DNA of 64,000 bases from the NCBI RefSeq assembly GCF_014654675.1, contig NZ_BNBC01000012.1:31877-95876 (forward strand), read 5' to 3'. Shown one piece after another: positions 52,793 through 61,718 of this stretch. Source of the DNA: Streptomyces spiralis. GTDB lineage: Bacteria > Actinomycetota > Actinomycetes > Streptomycetales > Streptomycetaceae. Each line of letters begins with the position of its first letter. Within the stretch, counting starts at the first letter, position 1. A program made the translations under genes and the position numbers. The notes beneath the pieces were generated by a model. The model saw only the letters and a program-made list of their open reading frames with translations. It was not told the origin of the DNA and ran no database searches.

Positions 52793-52925
52793 GTGGGTGA
52801 CCACCGCATTACAAGATCGCTGTCTGTGCGCTGTTACAACACGCGGCCGCTCTGTCGCAACCGTGCACCACGCCGCCGCGTCTATCACGGGCATGGGCGA
52901 GAGAACCGCGGAACGGGCCACGGGT

Positions 52926-53264
52926 ATGAACCCGAAGACTGAGGGCGGCGCCGGATGCCTACTCGCCGGCCTCGGTGCGACAGCCGCGCCGCTTGTCTGG
53001 GCACCGCGCGCCGCGGTCAGTATCGATGGAGGATTCGAGGGCCATGCCCGCGATCTGAGCGTACTCTTCATCGATCTGCCGCTCATCGTGCTCGGCGGCG
53101 CACTGGTTCCGCTCTTCGCCTGGGCGTTGGCCACCAGATGGGTGCACCGCCCCTGGGTCGCGGCACTCGTAGCCTTGGCCACGCTCGCGCTCGCGGTGTG
53201 GGGGCTCACCGAGTGGTGGACCCCCCGCCGGCAGCCAGACCCCGGTTACGGACCTGGGATCTGA
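52926..53264 (+). CDS. Small membrane protein of unknown function
   Basis: This 112-residue protein begins MNPKTEGGAGCLLAGLGATA. It has about three hydrophobic segments: roughly 10-30, 50-70 (LFIDLPLIVLGGALVPLFAW) and 80-97 (WVAALVALATLALAVWGLTE). A short Pro/Arg-rich end follows. ATG at 52926 is chosen on hydropathy, and ATG at 52893 would add 11 residues. No family is recognised. It sits inside the decayed integrative region and may be part of its cargo. Confidence 0.6.
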   Translation: MNPKTEGGAGCLLAGLGATAAPLVWAPRAAVSIDGGFEGHARDLSVLFIDLPLIVLGGALVPLFAWALATRWVHRPWVAALVALATLALAVWGLTEWWTPRRQPDPGYGPGI

Positions 53265-53358
53265 CCACGGCGTCCGCACATCGCAGCGCGACCAGCAGCC
53301 CCAGGATCACAACATCCCCGCGCCGTCGACTAAGGGGCAAATGTTGCCTGATGCGGCA

Positions 53359-54591
53359 CTAGCTCGTGCGGCTCAGTGCGGTCAGGTGATCGAGGTACTC
53401 ACGGCCAGTCTGCTCGGCAGCGAAGTCGCGATTGACGATGGCTGCAAGCTCGCGGCTGACCATGAGCAGGGACGGCAGAGACTGCCGGTCGCCCTTCAGG
53501 GCCCACTCGCCGTAATTGACGGCCTGGTCCAAGTCGCCCTGCCGTGCTGCGACCACACCAAGCGTGATCCTCGCCTCTGCCATCCGCATCGGCGATCGCT
53601 CAGACCCGTCGAAGTCGGTACCCGCCCGGATCACCTCGTGGGCGAGGTTCTCGGCGAACCGGTCTTCTCCGAGCAGCCGGTAGCAGTCCATGGCGTAGAA
53701 GTCGAACTTTGCCGGGTCCACCACGAAGTGGTGATCGAGGTTCTCGGGGTACGGCATCCCTTCGAGAAGCTTCCGGCCTCGGTCCAGTGCTACCTCAGTC
53801 TGTCGGCGGTCACCCAGCCGGGCCCATCCCTTGGCCTCCTGGCCGGCGAGTTGTACGGCTACGCCATGCGTGGGAGCGGCCTCCGTACCGGCCTGCGAGG
53901 CAGCAAGGATTCCGCGGTAGTCGCCCGTGGTCAGTGCGAACCAAGCTCGCATCTCGTGGGCCCAACCGGCGATCTCTGCGTTACCAGACTCCTGCGCTAA
54001 AGACAGCGCCGCCTTCCGCGTGCTCTCGGCTGCGGCCCGGTCGCCCATGTCGTACTCGACCAGCCGATCAGGAGCGCAAGCCAGCCGGAAAGGGTGAGGA
54101 TCTCGCGGTGCTGTGCGAGCGTGAGCCGCTGGGACTGGAGTCCCGCGACCCGCTTGAGCCACTGCCTGCCCTCGGCGGCGAGCTGCGCGCCTGGTAGATA
54201 CGGGTACTCGGAGCACAGTCGATCAGTCGTGATGCGGAGCGCGTCCAACGTGGCGTTGTCGACGTCGGATGCCTGCAACCTGCTGATGATGTCCAGCGTC
54301 TCCATGCCGCTGACGGCGGCGATCTCCGCGTTTCCGTCCCGCTGTCCGGCGACGGGGAAGATCGCGTGAGTGACGGTGCCGAAGGTGGCCGCGATGATTG
54401 GCTTGTAGAAGTCGCTCGGCATGACTTCGCCGGACTCCCCAGCGCTTCCATTGCCGCACCATGCTGGGGCCTTCCGGCAGAGGCTTCGGCGCGTGCGCTC
54501 GGAGCGCGGCGACCACTTCCGCCTGTGACCACTGCCTGGCTTCGCGCTCAGCGGCAAGCCGTCGCGCCCATGCGGGCCGTTCGTCACTCAT
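53359..54591 (-). pseudogene. HTH/TPR regulator broken by two frameshifts
   Basis: The coding trace passes through three frames. Residues MSDERPAWARRLAAEREARQ to VRQWKRW (an N-terminal helix-turn-helix-like part) run from 54591 to about 54440. SGEVMPSDFYKPIIAATFGT to LTLSGWLALLIG then continues in a second frame to about 54065. VEYDMGDRAAAESTRKAALS to the end at 53359 lies in a third frame with TPR-like helices. Together these match the large Streptomyces family of about 400-residue HTH-TPR regulators. The first break looks like a small deletion after a TGGGG run, and the second like loss of one base. Sequencing error is possible but two independent breaks favour decay. Confidence 0.75.
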
Positions 54592-54659
54592 CTGCTGCCC
54601 TCCCATCGCGTGTTTGCCTTCGAGTCTGGCATTCAGAGAGCTGGTGACACGGGGGGTGA

Positions 54660-55358
54660 CAGGGGGCTCGCAAGGTCAAGCCGTGGCCTGCCGAACGGAT
54701 CATGGCCGTGCGCTCGGCGCTGCCGGATCGCTATCAGGCTCTCGTCAACGTCGCGGCTGGGTGCGGTCTGCGTCAGGGTGAGGCCTTCGGCCTGGCCGTG
54801 GAAGACGTCGACTTCCTCGGGGGAGTGGTGCACGTCGTACGCCAGGTGAAGCTACTGCGGCTGTCCCGGCCGGTGTTCGCTCCACCGAAGGGCGGCAAGG
54901 AGCGTGAGGTTCCTCTGCCTGAGTCCGTCGCCTTCGCGCCGGCCGGTCACCTCAAGCGCCGTCCGGCCGCGAGAATCACGCTTCCGTGGAAGACCCTCGA
55001 CGGTCCGCCCGTCACGGCGTCGCTGATTTTCACCGGCACCATGGGGCTGCCGCTGGACCGCAACCGCTTCAACCACCGCGTCTGGCGGCCGGCACTTCGA
55101 GCTGCGGGCGTCGACACCGGGCGGGACAACGGCATGCACGCACTGCGGCACTTCTACGCCTCGGTGCTGCTGGACGCGGGGGAGAGCATCAAGGCTCTCA
55201 GCGAGTACCTGGGCCACCATGACCCCGGCTTCACGCTGCGGACGTACACGCACCTGATGCCGTCGAGCGGGACCCGGACCCGGGCCGCCGTGGATCGCGT
55301 CTTCGGGGAGGAGGAACCCACGGCTGACGGCCCGGACACGGCCCAGGAGAGTGCGTAG
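54660..55358 (+). pseudogene. Truncated tyrosine-type site-specific integrase
   Basis: Only the C-terminal catalytic half remains, about 232 codons from an in-frame stop at 54657. It shows ALPDRYQALVNVAAGCGLRQGEA (catalytic Arg), GMHALRHFYASVLLDAGE (the HxxR box), YLGHHDPGFTLRTYTHL (second His and nucleophile Tyr). The N-terminal arm- and core-binding domains of usual actinophage or ICE integrases, about 180 residues, are absent. The catalytic residues are intact, so the fragment might still be translated from ATG 54702. The 16-bp direct repeat starts at its stop codon. Confidence 0.8.
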
Positions 55359-55373
55359 GTCTCTGACCTGCGG
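55358..55373. repeat. Direct repeat, right copy (possible att remnant)
   Basis: GGTCTCTGACCTGCGG begins at the last base of the integrase TAG, the usual place for an integrase attachment site, and repeats 52051-52066 exactly. Confidence 0.55.
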
Positions 55374-55378
55374 TTATC

Positions 55379-56674
55379 TCAGTAGCCGAAGTCCTGCGTC
55401 CACCACGGGCCGCCCGGACCGAAGTGCACGCCCACGCCCAGGGTCTTGAAGTCGCAGTTCAGGATGTTGGCCCGGTGGCCGGGGCTGTTCATCCAGGCGT
55501 CCATGACGGCCGCCGCGTCGGACTGGCCCCGGGCTATGTTCTCGCCGCCGAGGGTGGTGATGCCGAGCCGGGCCGCCCGGTCCCACGGCGAGGCGCCGCT
55601 GGGATCGGTGTGGTCGAAGAAGTTCTGGTCGGCCATGGCCTTGCTGAAGTCCTCGGCCAGGGAGGTCAGGGAACTGTTCGCGGTGACCGGGCTGCAGCCC
55701 ACTTTCGCCCGCTCCTGGTTCACCAGGCTCAGCACCTCCGCCTCGGCGGCGGCCTGATCGGAGGCCGCGGGCGGCTGGCCCTTCGGCGGCGCGGGCGTGG
55801 TCTTGCGGCCCGGATCGCCCTGGTGGCCCGGGGGAGTCTTCGGGTTCTTCGGTTCGGCCGTCCTGGACGGCGCGGTCGTCGGCTTCGTCGCAGGGGACTT
55901 CGTGGCCGAGTCCGAAGGACGCGCCGACGGCGAGGCGGAGGCAGAGGCCGACGCGGACTGCGCCGGTGAGGCCGAGCGGTCCGCGCCGCGGCTCGTGCCC
56001 GAGCCGCCCGATCTGTCACCCGGCAGCACGCTGCCGGAGGTGCCGCCCTGCTCCGACGCACTGTTCGTCGGCGTGCCGGCGGCCTGCACCTTGTCGGCGC
56101 CGCCGCCCCCGCCGCCCAGCTTGTAGTTCTGCAGTCCGGGGACCGCCCCGGTGGCGACCGCGACCGTGCCGATGGCGACCGCGGCGGACACCCCGAGCAG
56201 GCCGGTGCGGACCGGCGTCGCGGCCTTCTTGCGCCGGCGGTGGCCGGACTCGCGGGGCTCGGCGACCGGTGCTGTGAAGCCCTCGGGCGGGAAGGCCACG
56301 GTGTCGGCGGCGCGGGCGAAGTCGTACTCCCCGCCGAAGCCGTACGCCGTCCCGGGGGCGTACTCCCTGCCGAAGCCGTACGCGGTCCGGGAGCCGTAGT
56401 CCCCGCCGGAGCCGCAGTCCCCGCCGGAGAGGTACTCCGGGCCGAAGTCCGTCCGGATGTCCGGCTCGACGTCCGTCTCGAACCGGTACGGCGGGGTCTG
56501 TGCGTAGGAGTCCGCGTACCGCTCCGGGTTCAGGTAGGGCGCGATGCCCATGCGGTCGTCCGCGTGCGAGTGCCGGGTGCCCTGACCCCTCCCGTACGAG
56601 CCGTGCGTGTCAGCGACCCCCGTGGCACGGTCCGTGGCGGCGCGGCCGGCGTCCGAACGTCGGTGGCGTCCCAT
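55379..56674 (-). CDS. CAP-superfamily (SCP-like) extracellular protein
   Basis: This 431-residue protein starts MGRHRRSDAGRAATDRATGV. It has a cytoplasmic Tyr/Gly-rich segment, one membrane segment at about 158-180 (LLGVSAAVAIGTVAVATGAV) and a Ser/Thr/Pro/Ala-rich exposed linker. A CAP domain covers about 309-431, with LVNQERAKVGCSPV, FFDHTDPSG, GENIARGQ and WMNSPGHRANIL with the end WWTQDFGY. CAP proteins are secreted or surface proteins of varied role. The conserved His and Glu of the CAP cavity are present. ATG at 56674 has GAGGAAGG upstream. Confidence 0.93.
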   Translation of the reverse strand: MGRHRRSDAGRAATDRATGVADTHGSYGRGQGTRHSHADDRMGIAPYLNPERYADSYAQTPPYRFETDVEPDIRTDFGPEYLSGGDCGSGGDYGSRTAYGFGREYAPGTAYGFGGEYDFARAADTVAFPPEGFTAPVAEPRESGHRRRKKAATPVRTGLLGVSAAVAIGTVAVATGAVPGLQNYKLGGGGGGADKVQAAGTPTNSASEQGGTSGSVLPGDRSGGSGTSRGADRSASPAQSASASASASPSARPSDSATKSPATKPTTAPSRTAEPKNPKTPPGHQGDPGRKTTPAPPKGQPPAASDQAAAEAEVLSLVNQERAKVGCSPVTANSSLTSLAEDFSKAMADQNFFDHTDPSGASPWDRAARLGITTLGGENIARGQSDAAAVMDAWMNSPGHRANILNCDFKTLGVGVHFGPGGPWWTQDFGY

Positions 56675-56734
56675 GTCCTGGCCTTCCTCGTCCCCTGCGG
56701 TCGACGCGCGCCCTGAGCCGTCGCGGTCAACCAG

Positions 56735-56754
56735 ACTCACTCGATCGAGTGAGT
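56735..56754. promoter_or_regulatory. Perfect 20-bp palindrome upstream of the CAP gene and acyP
   Basis: ACTCACTCGATCGAGTGAGT is fully symmetric and lies 60 bp upstream of the CAP-gene ATG and 90 bp upstream of acyP. The form is typical of a TetR-family operator. No regulator gene is adjacent. Confidence 0.7.
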
Positions 56755-56843
56755 TTCATATGAGATTCATTGGGTCGGGACGGTACCGCATGACGGGCGG
56801 GGCGGAAGTGCCTGGAGAGACATTGCCCGGTTAGGTTGCAGCC

Positions 56844-57125
56844 ATGAGCGAGGATGTCCGGCTGGTCGCCTGGGTGCGCGGGCGTGTCCAGGGTGTTGGT
56901 TTCCGCTGGTTCACCCGGGCACGGGCCCTGGAGATCGGCGGCCTGAGTGGCTTTGCTCTCAATTTGGACGACGGCCGTGTGCAGGTCGTCGCGGAGGGCA
57001 CCCGGGAGGCGTGTCAGAAGCTCCTCGACTGGCTCCAGGGTGGCGACACGCCCGGGCGCGTGGAGGGTGTGACCGAGATCTGGGACACACCACGGGGAGG
57101 CTACGACGGCTTCGCGGTCCGCTGA
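56844..57125 (+). CDS. acyP: Acylphosphatase
   Basis: This 93-residue enzyme hydrolyses carboxyl-phosphate bonds. The catalytic arginine lies in [13 protein letters not shown] and the catalytic asparagine in [18 protein letters not shown]. The length is normal. It sits upstream of the smc region, as often in Streptomyces. Confidence 0.96.
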   Translation: MSEDVRLVAWVRGRVQGVGFRWFTRARALEIGGLSGFALNLDDGRVQVVAEGTREACQKLLDWLQGGDTPGRVEGVTEIWDTPRGGYDGFAVR

Positions 57126-57503
57126 TCCGGCGACGTCCCGGCGCCGGACGAAGACGGCGAAATCTGCCGCGGGCACCTGCCCCAGGGGAAAAGAAGCAGG
57201 TGATTGCCGAGAACGGCTTGTCCTCCCCGGTCCGGCAGGGCAGGATGATCGCCACGCCCCCCGGGGCCCGTAGGAGACGCAGCGCCACCGATTTCCGGTC
57301 GCGCGCCCCCGGGACGCCCATCGATACGGGGCGTGATCGTGTTGACCGTCAAACTTTTTGGTGAGACGCTGAAAGCCCGCGCACCTTAGCTGTTTGGCAT
57401 GGATGAACGGCAGCACAACTCAACAGTGCCAAGCACCGCGGGTGCGAATCCCTCACGACCCACACCGCTTCGGTCGGTCACTCAGTGTGGAGGACCATCC
57501 ATC
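57126..57503. other. Intergenic region between acyP and the coiled-coil peptide gene
   Basis: A stem CACCTGC/GCAGGTG with an inner CCC/GGG lies at 57174-57202. TTGACC at 57342 could be a -35 but has no matching -10. A stretch at 57385-57470 has a T-loop-like TGCGAAT but does not fold as a tRNA. No protein gene is evident. Confidence 0.45.
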
Positions 57504-57707
57504 ATGGCAAAGGCGCTTCTCGGTTACGTCGGTGGCTCCGACCCTCGACTCCTCGCCGAGATGCGACGGCTCCAGCAGCGCGTCCAGGACCTGGAATCTG
57601 AGCTCGTACGGATCCAGGCGGAGAACGACGCGCTGGCGGCTGCCGCTTCTCACGACAGGATCATGGAGCGCGTCGACGCACACCAGGCGGAGCCTGCGCT
57701 CACCTGA
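57504..57707 (+). CDS. Small conserved coiled-coil protein
   Basis: This 67-residue protein begins MAKALLGYVGGSDPRLLAEM and forms a predicted coiled coil RRLQQRVQDLESELVRIQAE, then an Ala-rich and acidic end. GGAGGA lies about 9 nt upstream of ATG 57504. It ends just before a clear terminator, so it is its own unit. I recognise it as a conserved actinobacterial small protein without a known function. Confidence 0.85.
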   Translation: MAKALLGYVGGSDPRLLAEMRRLQQRVQDLESELVRIQAENDALAAAASHDRIMERVDAHQAEPALT

Positions 57708-57773
57708 TCACTGCATCGCACAACGACACAGTGGTTGGGCTGCCCGTATCAACCGCTCAGTTGTCAGAGTTGC

Positions 57774-57802
57774 AAGGGACGCTTCGGCGTCCCTTCTTTC
57801 TT
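57774..57802 (+). terminator. Intrinsic terminator after the coiled-coil protein gene
   Basis: GGGACGC and GCGTCCC pair around TTCG, flanked by AA/TT and followed by TTCTTTCTT. Confidence 0.92.
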
Positions 57803-57961
57803 GCGTCGATCTTTCCGCGCCGGCCCTTCCCGGCCTTCGTGCCCCCGCGCACCCTTTCAGGTTCTTCAACATCTGGTGTGCCCTGCATATTCACCAGTGA
57901 AACCGCAGCTGTTGCGGGGGTTCGTGGAGTGAGGTAACGGCGCCCGGTAGAGTCCGACGGC

Positions 57962-60900
57962 GTGCACCTCAAGGCCCTGACCCTCCGCGGGTTCAAGTCG
58001 TTCGCCTCGGCGACCACGCTCCGGTTCGAACCGGGGATCACGTGCGTCGTCGGCCCGAACGGCTCGGGCAAGTCCAACGTGGTGGACGCGCTCAGCTGGG
58101 TCATGGGCGAACAGGGCGCCAAGTCGCTGCGCGGCGGCAAGATGGAGGACGTCATCTTCGCCGGCACCACCGGCCGTCCACCCCTCGGCCGCGCCGAGGT
58201 GTCCCTGACCATCGACAACTCCGACGGCGCGCTGCCCATCGAGTACTCCGAGGTCACCATCACGCGGATCATGTTCCGCAACGGCGGCAGCGAGTACCAG
58301 ATCAACGGCGACACCTGCCGGCTGCTCGACATCCAGGATCTGCTGTCGGACTCCGGCATCGGCCGCGAGATGCACGTCATCGTCGGCCAGGGCCAGCTCG
58401 ACTCCGTCCTGCACGCCGACCCCATGGGCCGCCGCGCGTTCATCGAGGAGGCCGCCGGCGTCCTCAAGCACCGCAAGCGCAAGGAGAAGGCGCTCAGGAA
58501 ACTGGACGCGATGCAGGCCAACCTCGCCCGCGTCCAGGACCTCACCGACGAGTTGCGCCGCCAGCTCAAGCCGCTCGGCCGGCAGGCGGCCGTAGCCCGG
58601 CGAGCCGCCGTCATCCAGGCGGACCTCCGCGACGCCCGCCTGCGCCTGCTCGCCGACGATCTCGTACGCCTGCGCGGGGCCCTGAAGGCGGAGGTCGCCG
58701 ACGAGGCCGCCCTGAAGGAGCGCAAGGAGGCCGCCGAGCAGGAACTGAAGAAGGCCCTCCAGCGCGAGGCACTCCTGGAGGACGAGGTACGCCGGCTCAC
58801 CCCGCGCCTCCAGCACACCCAGCAGACCTGGTACGAGCTCTCCCAGCTCGCCGAACGCGTCCGCGGCACCGTCTCGCTCGCCGACGCCCGGGTGAAGAGC
58901 GCGACCTCCGCACCCCCCGAGGAGCGACGCGGACGCGACCCCGAGGACCTGGAACGCGAGGCGGCCCGCGTCCGTGAGCAGGAGGCCGAACTGGAAGCGG
59001 CCCTGGAAGCCGCCCAGCGGGCCCTCGACGACACCGTGGCCCACCGCGCCGACCTGGAGCGCGAACTCGCGGTCGAGGAACGCCGCCTGAAGGACGCCGC
59101 CCGCGCCATCGCCGACCGCCGCGAGGGCCTGGCCCGGCTGCGGGGCCAGGTGAACGCGGCCCGCTCCCGTGCCGCCTCCGCACAGGCCGAGATCGACCGC
59201 CTGGCCACCGCCAGGGACGAGGCGCGAGAGCGTGCCGCGGCCGCCCAGGAGGAGTACGAGGCCCTGAAGGCCGAGGTCGACGGCCTGGACGCGGACGACC
59301 ACGAACTGGCCGAACGGCACGAGGCGGCCAAGGCGGAACTGGCCGAGGCGGAGGCCGCCCTCACCGCCGCCCGCGAGGCCGCCACCGCCACCGAACGCAA
59401 ACGGGCGGCGACCCAGGCCCGGCACGACGCCCTGGCCCTCGGCCTGCGCCGCAAGGACGGAACCGGCGCACTGCTCGACGCCAGGGACCGCCTCACCGGC
59501 CTGCTGGGCCCGGCGGCCGAACTCCTGACCGTCGCCCCCGGTCACGAGACCGCCCTGGCCACCGCCTTCGGCACCGCCGCGGACGCCCTCGTGGTCACCT
59601 CGCCGTCGGCCGCGGCCGACGCCATCCGCCTGCTGCGCAAACAGGACGCGGGCCGCGCGGCCCTGCTGCTCAGCGGCGCGGCCGAGGACGCCGTGGCGCC
59701 GCAGCCGCTCCCCGACGGGCCGCCCCTCGCGGCCGACCTCGTCAGCGGTCCCGCCGAGCTGATGCCCGCCGTACGGCGGCTGCTGCGCGGCATCGTCGTG
59801 GTCGGCACCCTGGAGGACGCCGAGGACCTCGTCGCCGCCCACCCCTACCTGACCGCCGTCACCGCCGAGGGCGACCTGCTCGGAGCCCACTTCGCGCAGG
59901 GCGGGTCCGCCGGCGCGCCCAGCCTGCTGGAGGTGCAGGCCTCCGTGGACGAGGCCGCCGCCGAGCTGGCGGAACTCGCCGTGCGCTGCGAGGAGCTGAC
60001 CGTGGCCCAGCAGCGGGCCGGCGAGCGGCGCCGGGAGTGCGCCGCGCTCGTCGAGGAGCTGGGGGAGCGGCGCCGGGCCGCCGACCGGGAGAAGTCGGCG
60101 GTCGCACAGCAGCTCGGGCGGCTCGCCGGGCAGGCGCGCGGCGCCGCAGGAGAGGCCGAGCGGTCCACGGCCGCCGCGGCCCGCGCCCAGGACTCCCTCG
60201 ACGCGGCCCTCGCGGAGGTCGAGGAACTCGCCGAACGGCTCGCCGTCGCCGAGGAGATGCCGATCGAGGAGGAGCCCGACACCTCCGTACGGGACCGGCT
60301 CGCCGCCGACGGCGCCAACGCCCGCCAGACCGAGATGGAGGCCCGTCTCCAGGCCCGTACGCACGAGGAACGGGTCAAGGGGCTGGCCGGCAGGGCCGAC
60401 TCCCTGGACCGGGCCGCCCGCGCCGAACGCGAGGCACGCGCGCGTGCCGAGCAGCGGCGGGCCCGGCTGCGCCACGAGGCGTCCGTCGCCGAGGCCGTCG
60501 CCTCCGGAGCGCGGCAGCTGCTGGCGCACATCGAGGTCTCCCTGGGCCGCGCCGAACGGGAACGGGCCGCGGCCGAGGCCACCAAGGGCCGCCGGGAGCA
60601 GGAGCTGGCCGCCGCCCGCACCGAGGGGCGCGAGCTGAAGAGCGAGCTCGACAAGCTGACCGACTCCGTCCACCGGGGCGAGGTCCTCGGAGCCGAGAAA
60701 CGGCTGCGGATCGAGCAGCTGGAGACCAGGGCGCTGGAGGAACTCGGTGTCGAGCCGGCGGCGCTGGTGTCGGAGTACGGGCCGCACCAGCTGGTCCCGC
60801 CGTCCCCTCCGGCGGAGGGGGAGGAGCTGCCGGACGACCCCGAGCACCCCCGCAACCAGCCCCGGCCGTATCACCGCGCCGAGCAGGAGAAGCGGCTCAA

Positions 60901-61519
60901 GGCCGCCGAGCGTGCCTACCAGCAGCTCGGCAAGGTCAACCCGCTGGCCCTGGAGGAGTTCGCGGCGCTGGAGGAGCGCCACCAGTTCCTCAGCGAGCAG
61001 CTGGCGGACCTGAAGAAGACCCGCGCCGACCTGCTCCAGGTCGTCAAGGAGGTCGACGAGCGGGTCGAGCAGGTCTTCACCGAGGCGTACCGGGACACCG
61101 CGCGCGAGTTCGAGGGCGTCTTCAGTCGGCTGTTCCCGGGCGGTGAGGGACGTCTCCTCCTGACCGACCCGGAGAACATGCTCACCACGGGCGTCGACGT
61201 CGAGGCGCGCCCGCCGGGCAAAAAGGTCAAGCGCCTGTCCCTGCTCTCCGGCGGCGAGCGGTCGCTGACCGCCGTGGCGCTGCTGGTGTCGATCTTCAAG
61301 GCCCGCCCCAGCCCCTTCTACGTCATGGACGAGGTCGAGGCGGCCCTGGACGACACCAACCTCCAGCGGCTGATCCGGATCATGCAGGAGCTGCAGGAGG
61401 CCTCGCAGCTCATCGTGATCACGCACCAGAAGCGCACCATGGAGGTCGCCGACGCGCTGTACGGCGTCTCCATGCAGGGCGACGGTGTGTCGAAGGTCAT
61501 CTCGCAGCGCCTGCGGTAG
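57962..61519 (+). CDS. smc: Chromosome partition protein SMC
   Basis: This 1185-residue SMC ATPase organises and separates chromosomes. Walker A GPNGSGKS is at residues 31-38. Long Ala/Glu/Arg coiled coils flank a hinge around 500-650. The ABC signature LLSGGERSLTA is near 1094 and Walker B FYVMDEVEAALDD near 1118. The GTG start at 57962 opens the conserved HLKALTLRGFKSFA. The antisense strand also shows long open frames, but only because of codon bias. glcP follows after 199 bp. Confidence 0.98.
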   Translation: MHLKALTLRGFKSFASATTLRFEPGITCVVGPNGSGKSNVVDALSWVMGEQGAKSLRGGKMEDVIFAGTTGRPPLGRAEVSLTIDNSDGALPIEYSEVTITRIMFRNGGSEYQINGDTCRLLDIQDLLSDSGIGREMHVIVGQGQLDSVLHADPMGRRAFIEEAAGVLKHRKRKEKALRKLDAMQANLARVQDLTDELRRQLKPLGRQAAVARRAAVIQADLRDARLRLLADDLVRLRGALKAEVADEAALKERKEAAEQELKKALQREALLEDEVRRLTPRLQHTQQTWYELSQLAERVRGTVSLADARVKSATSAPPEERRGRDPEDLEREAARVREQEAELEAALEAAQRALDDTVAHRADLERELAVEERRLKDAARAIADRREGLARLRGQVNAARSRAASAQAEIDRLATARDEARERAAAAQEEYEALKAEVDGLDADDHELAERHEAAKAELAEAEAALTAAREAATATERKRAATQARHDALALGLRRKDGTGALLDARDRLTGLLGPAAELLTVAPGHETALATAFGTAADALVVTSPSAAADAIRLLRKQDAGRAALLLSGAAEDAVAPQPLPDGPPLAADLVSGPAELMPAVRRLLRGIVVVGTLEDAEDLVAAHPYLTAVTAEGDLLGAHFAQGGSAGAPSLLEVQASVDEAAAELAELAVRCEELTVAQQRAGERRRECAALVEELGERRRAADREKSAVAQQLGRLAGQARGAAGEAERSTAAAARAQDSLDAALAEVEELAERLAVAEEMPIEEEPDTSVRDRLAADGANARQTEMEARLQARTHEERVKGLAGRADSLDRAARAEREARARAEQRRARLRHEASVAEAVASGARQLLAHIEVSLGRAERERAAAEATKGRREQELAAARTEGRELKSELDKLTDSVHRGEVLGAEKRLRIEQLETRALEELGVEPAALVSEYGPHQLVPPSPPAEGEELPDDPEHPRNQPRPYHRAEQEKRLKAAERAYQQLGKVNPLALEEFAALEERHQFLSEQLADLKKTRADLLQVVKEVDERVEQVFTEAYRDTAREFEGVFSRLFPGGEGRLLLTDPENMLTTGVDVEARPPGKKVKRLSLLSGGERSLTAVALLVSIFKARPSPFYVMDEVEAALDDTNLQRLIRIMQELQEASQLIVITHQKRTMEVADALYGVSMQGDGVSKVISQRLR

Positions 61520-61539
61520 GCGGACTCCCAAGATCAGCC

Positions 61540-61564
61540 CTCATGTTCAAGAAGTGAACATGAG
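61540..61564. promoter_or_regulatory. Perfect inverted repeat between smc and glcP
   Basis: CTCATGTTCA and TGAACATGAG flank a 5-nt spacer (AGAAG) 20 bp after the smc stop. No T tract follows, so an operator or processed 3' end is as likely as a terminator. Confidence 0.6.
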
Positions 61565-61605
61565 GTGAGCGTCGCGTGTCCCGAATCTCATAGTGACTGA
61601 AACTA

Positions 61606-61633
61606 TTGACTTCGAAACTTGAAGGCATAGTCT
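61606..61633 (+). promoter_or_regulatory. Candidate glcP promoter
   Basis: TTGACT and TAGTCT are separated by 16 nt in an AT-richer stretch about 85 bp upstream of the start codon. An inverted repeat ATAGT-7-ACTAT (61590-61606) abuts the -35 and could be a regulator site. Confidence 0.55.
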
Positions 61634-61718
61634 CAGCAACGTCACTTTTACCTTCAGGTCTCACCTGTAAGGGCTCGCCCCCCACGCGGCAGCGTTGCCG
61701 CGGCCCGAGGAGATACAC

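Noticed and set aside
57385..57470. Possible tRNA upstream of the small coiled-coil protein
   Set aside because: A D-arm-like GGATGAACGGCAGCA and a T-loop-like TGCGAAT occur, but no acceptor or anticodon stem pairs around them.
57866..61531. Minus-strand open frame of 1221 codons opposite smc
   Set aside because: It mirrors smc, which has all SMC motifs. The mirror protein is Gly/Leu/Val-rich without motifs.
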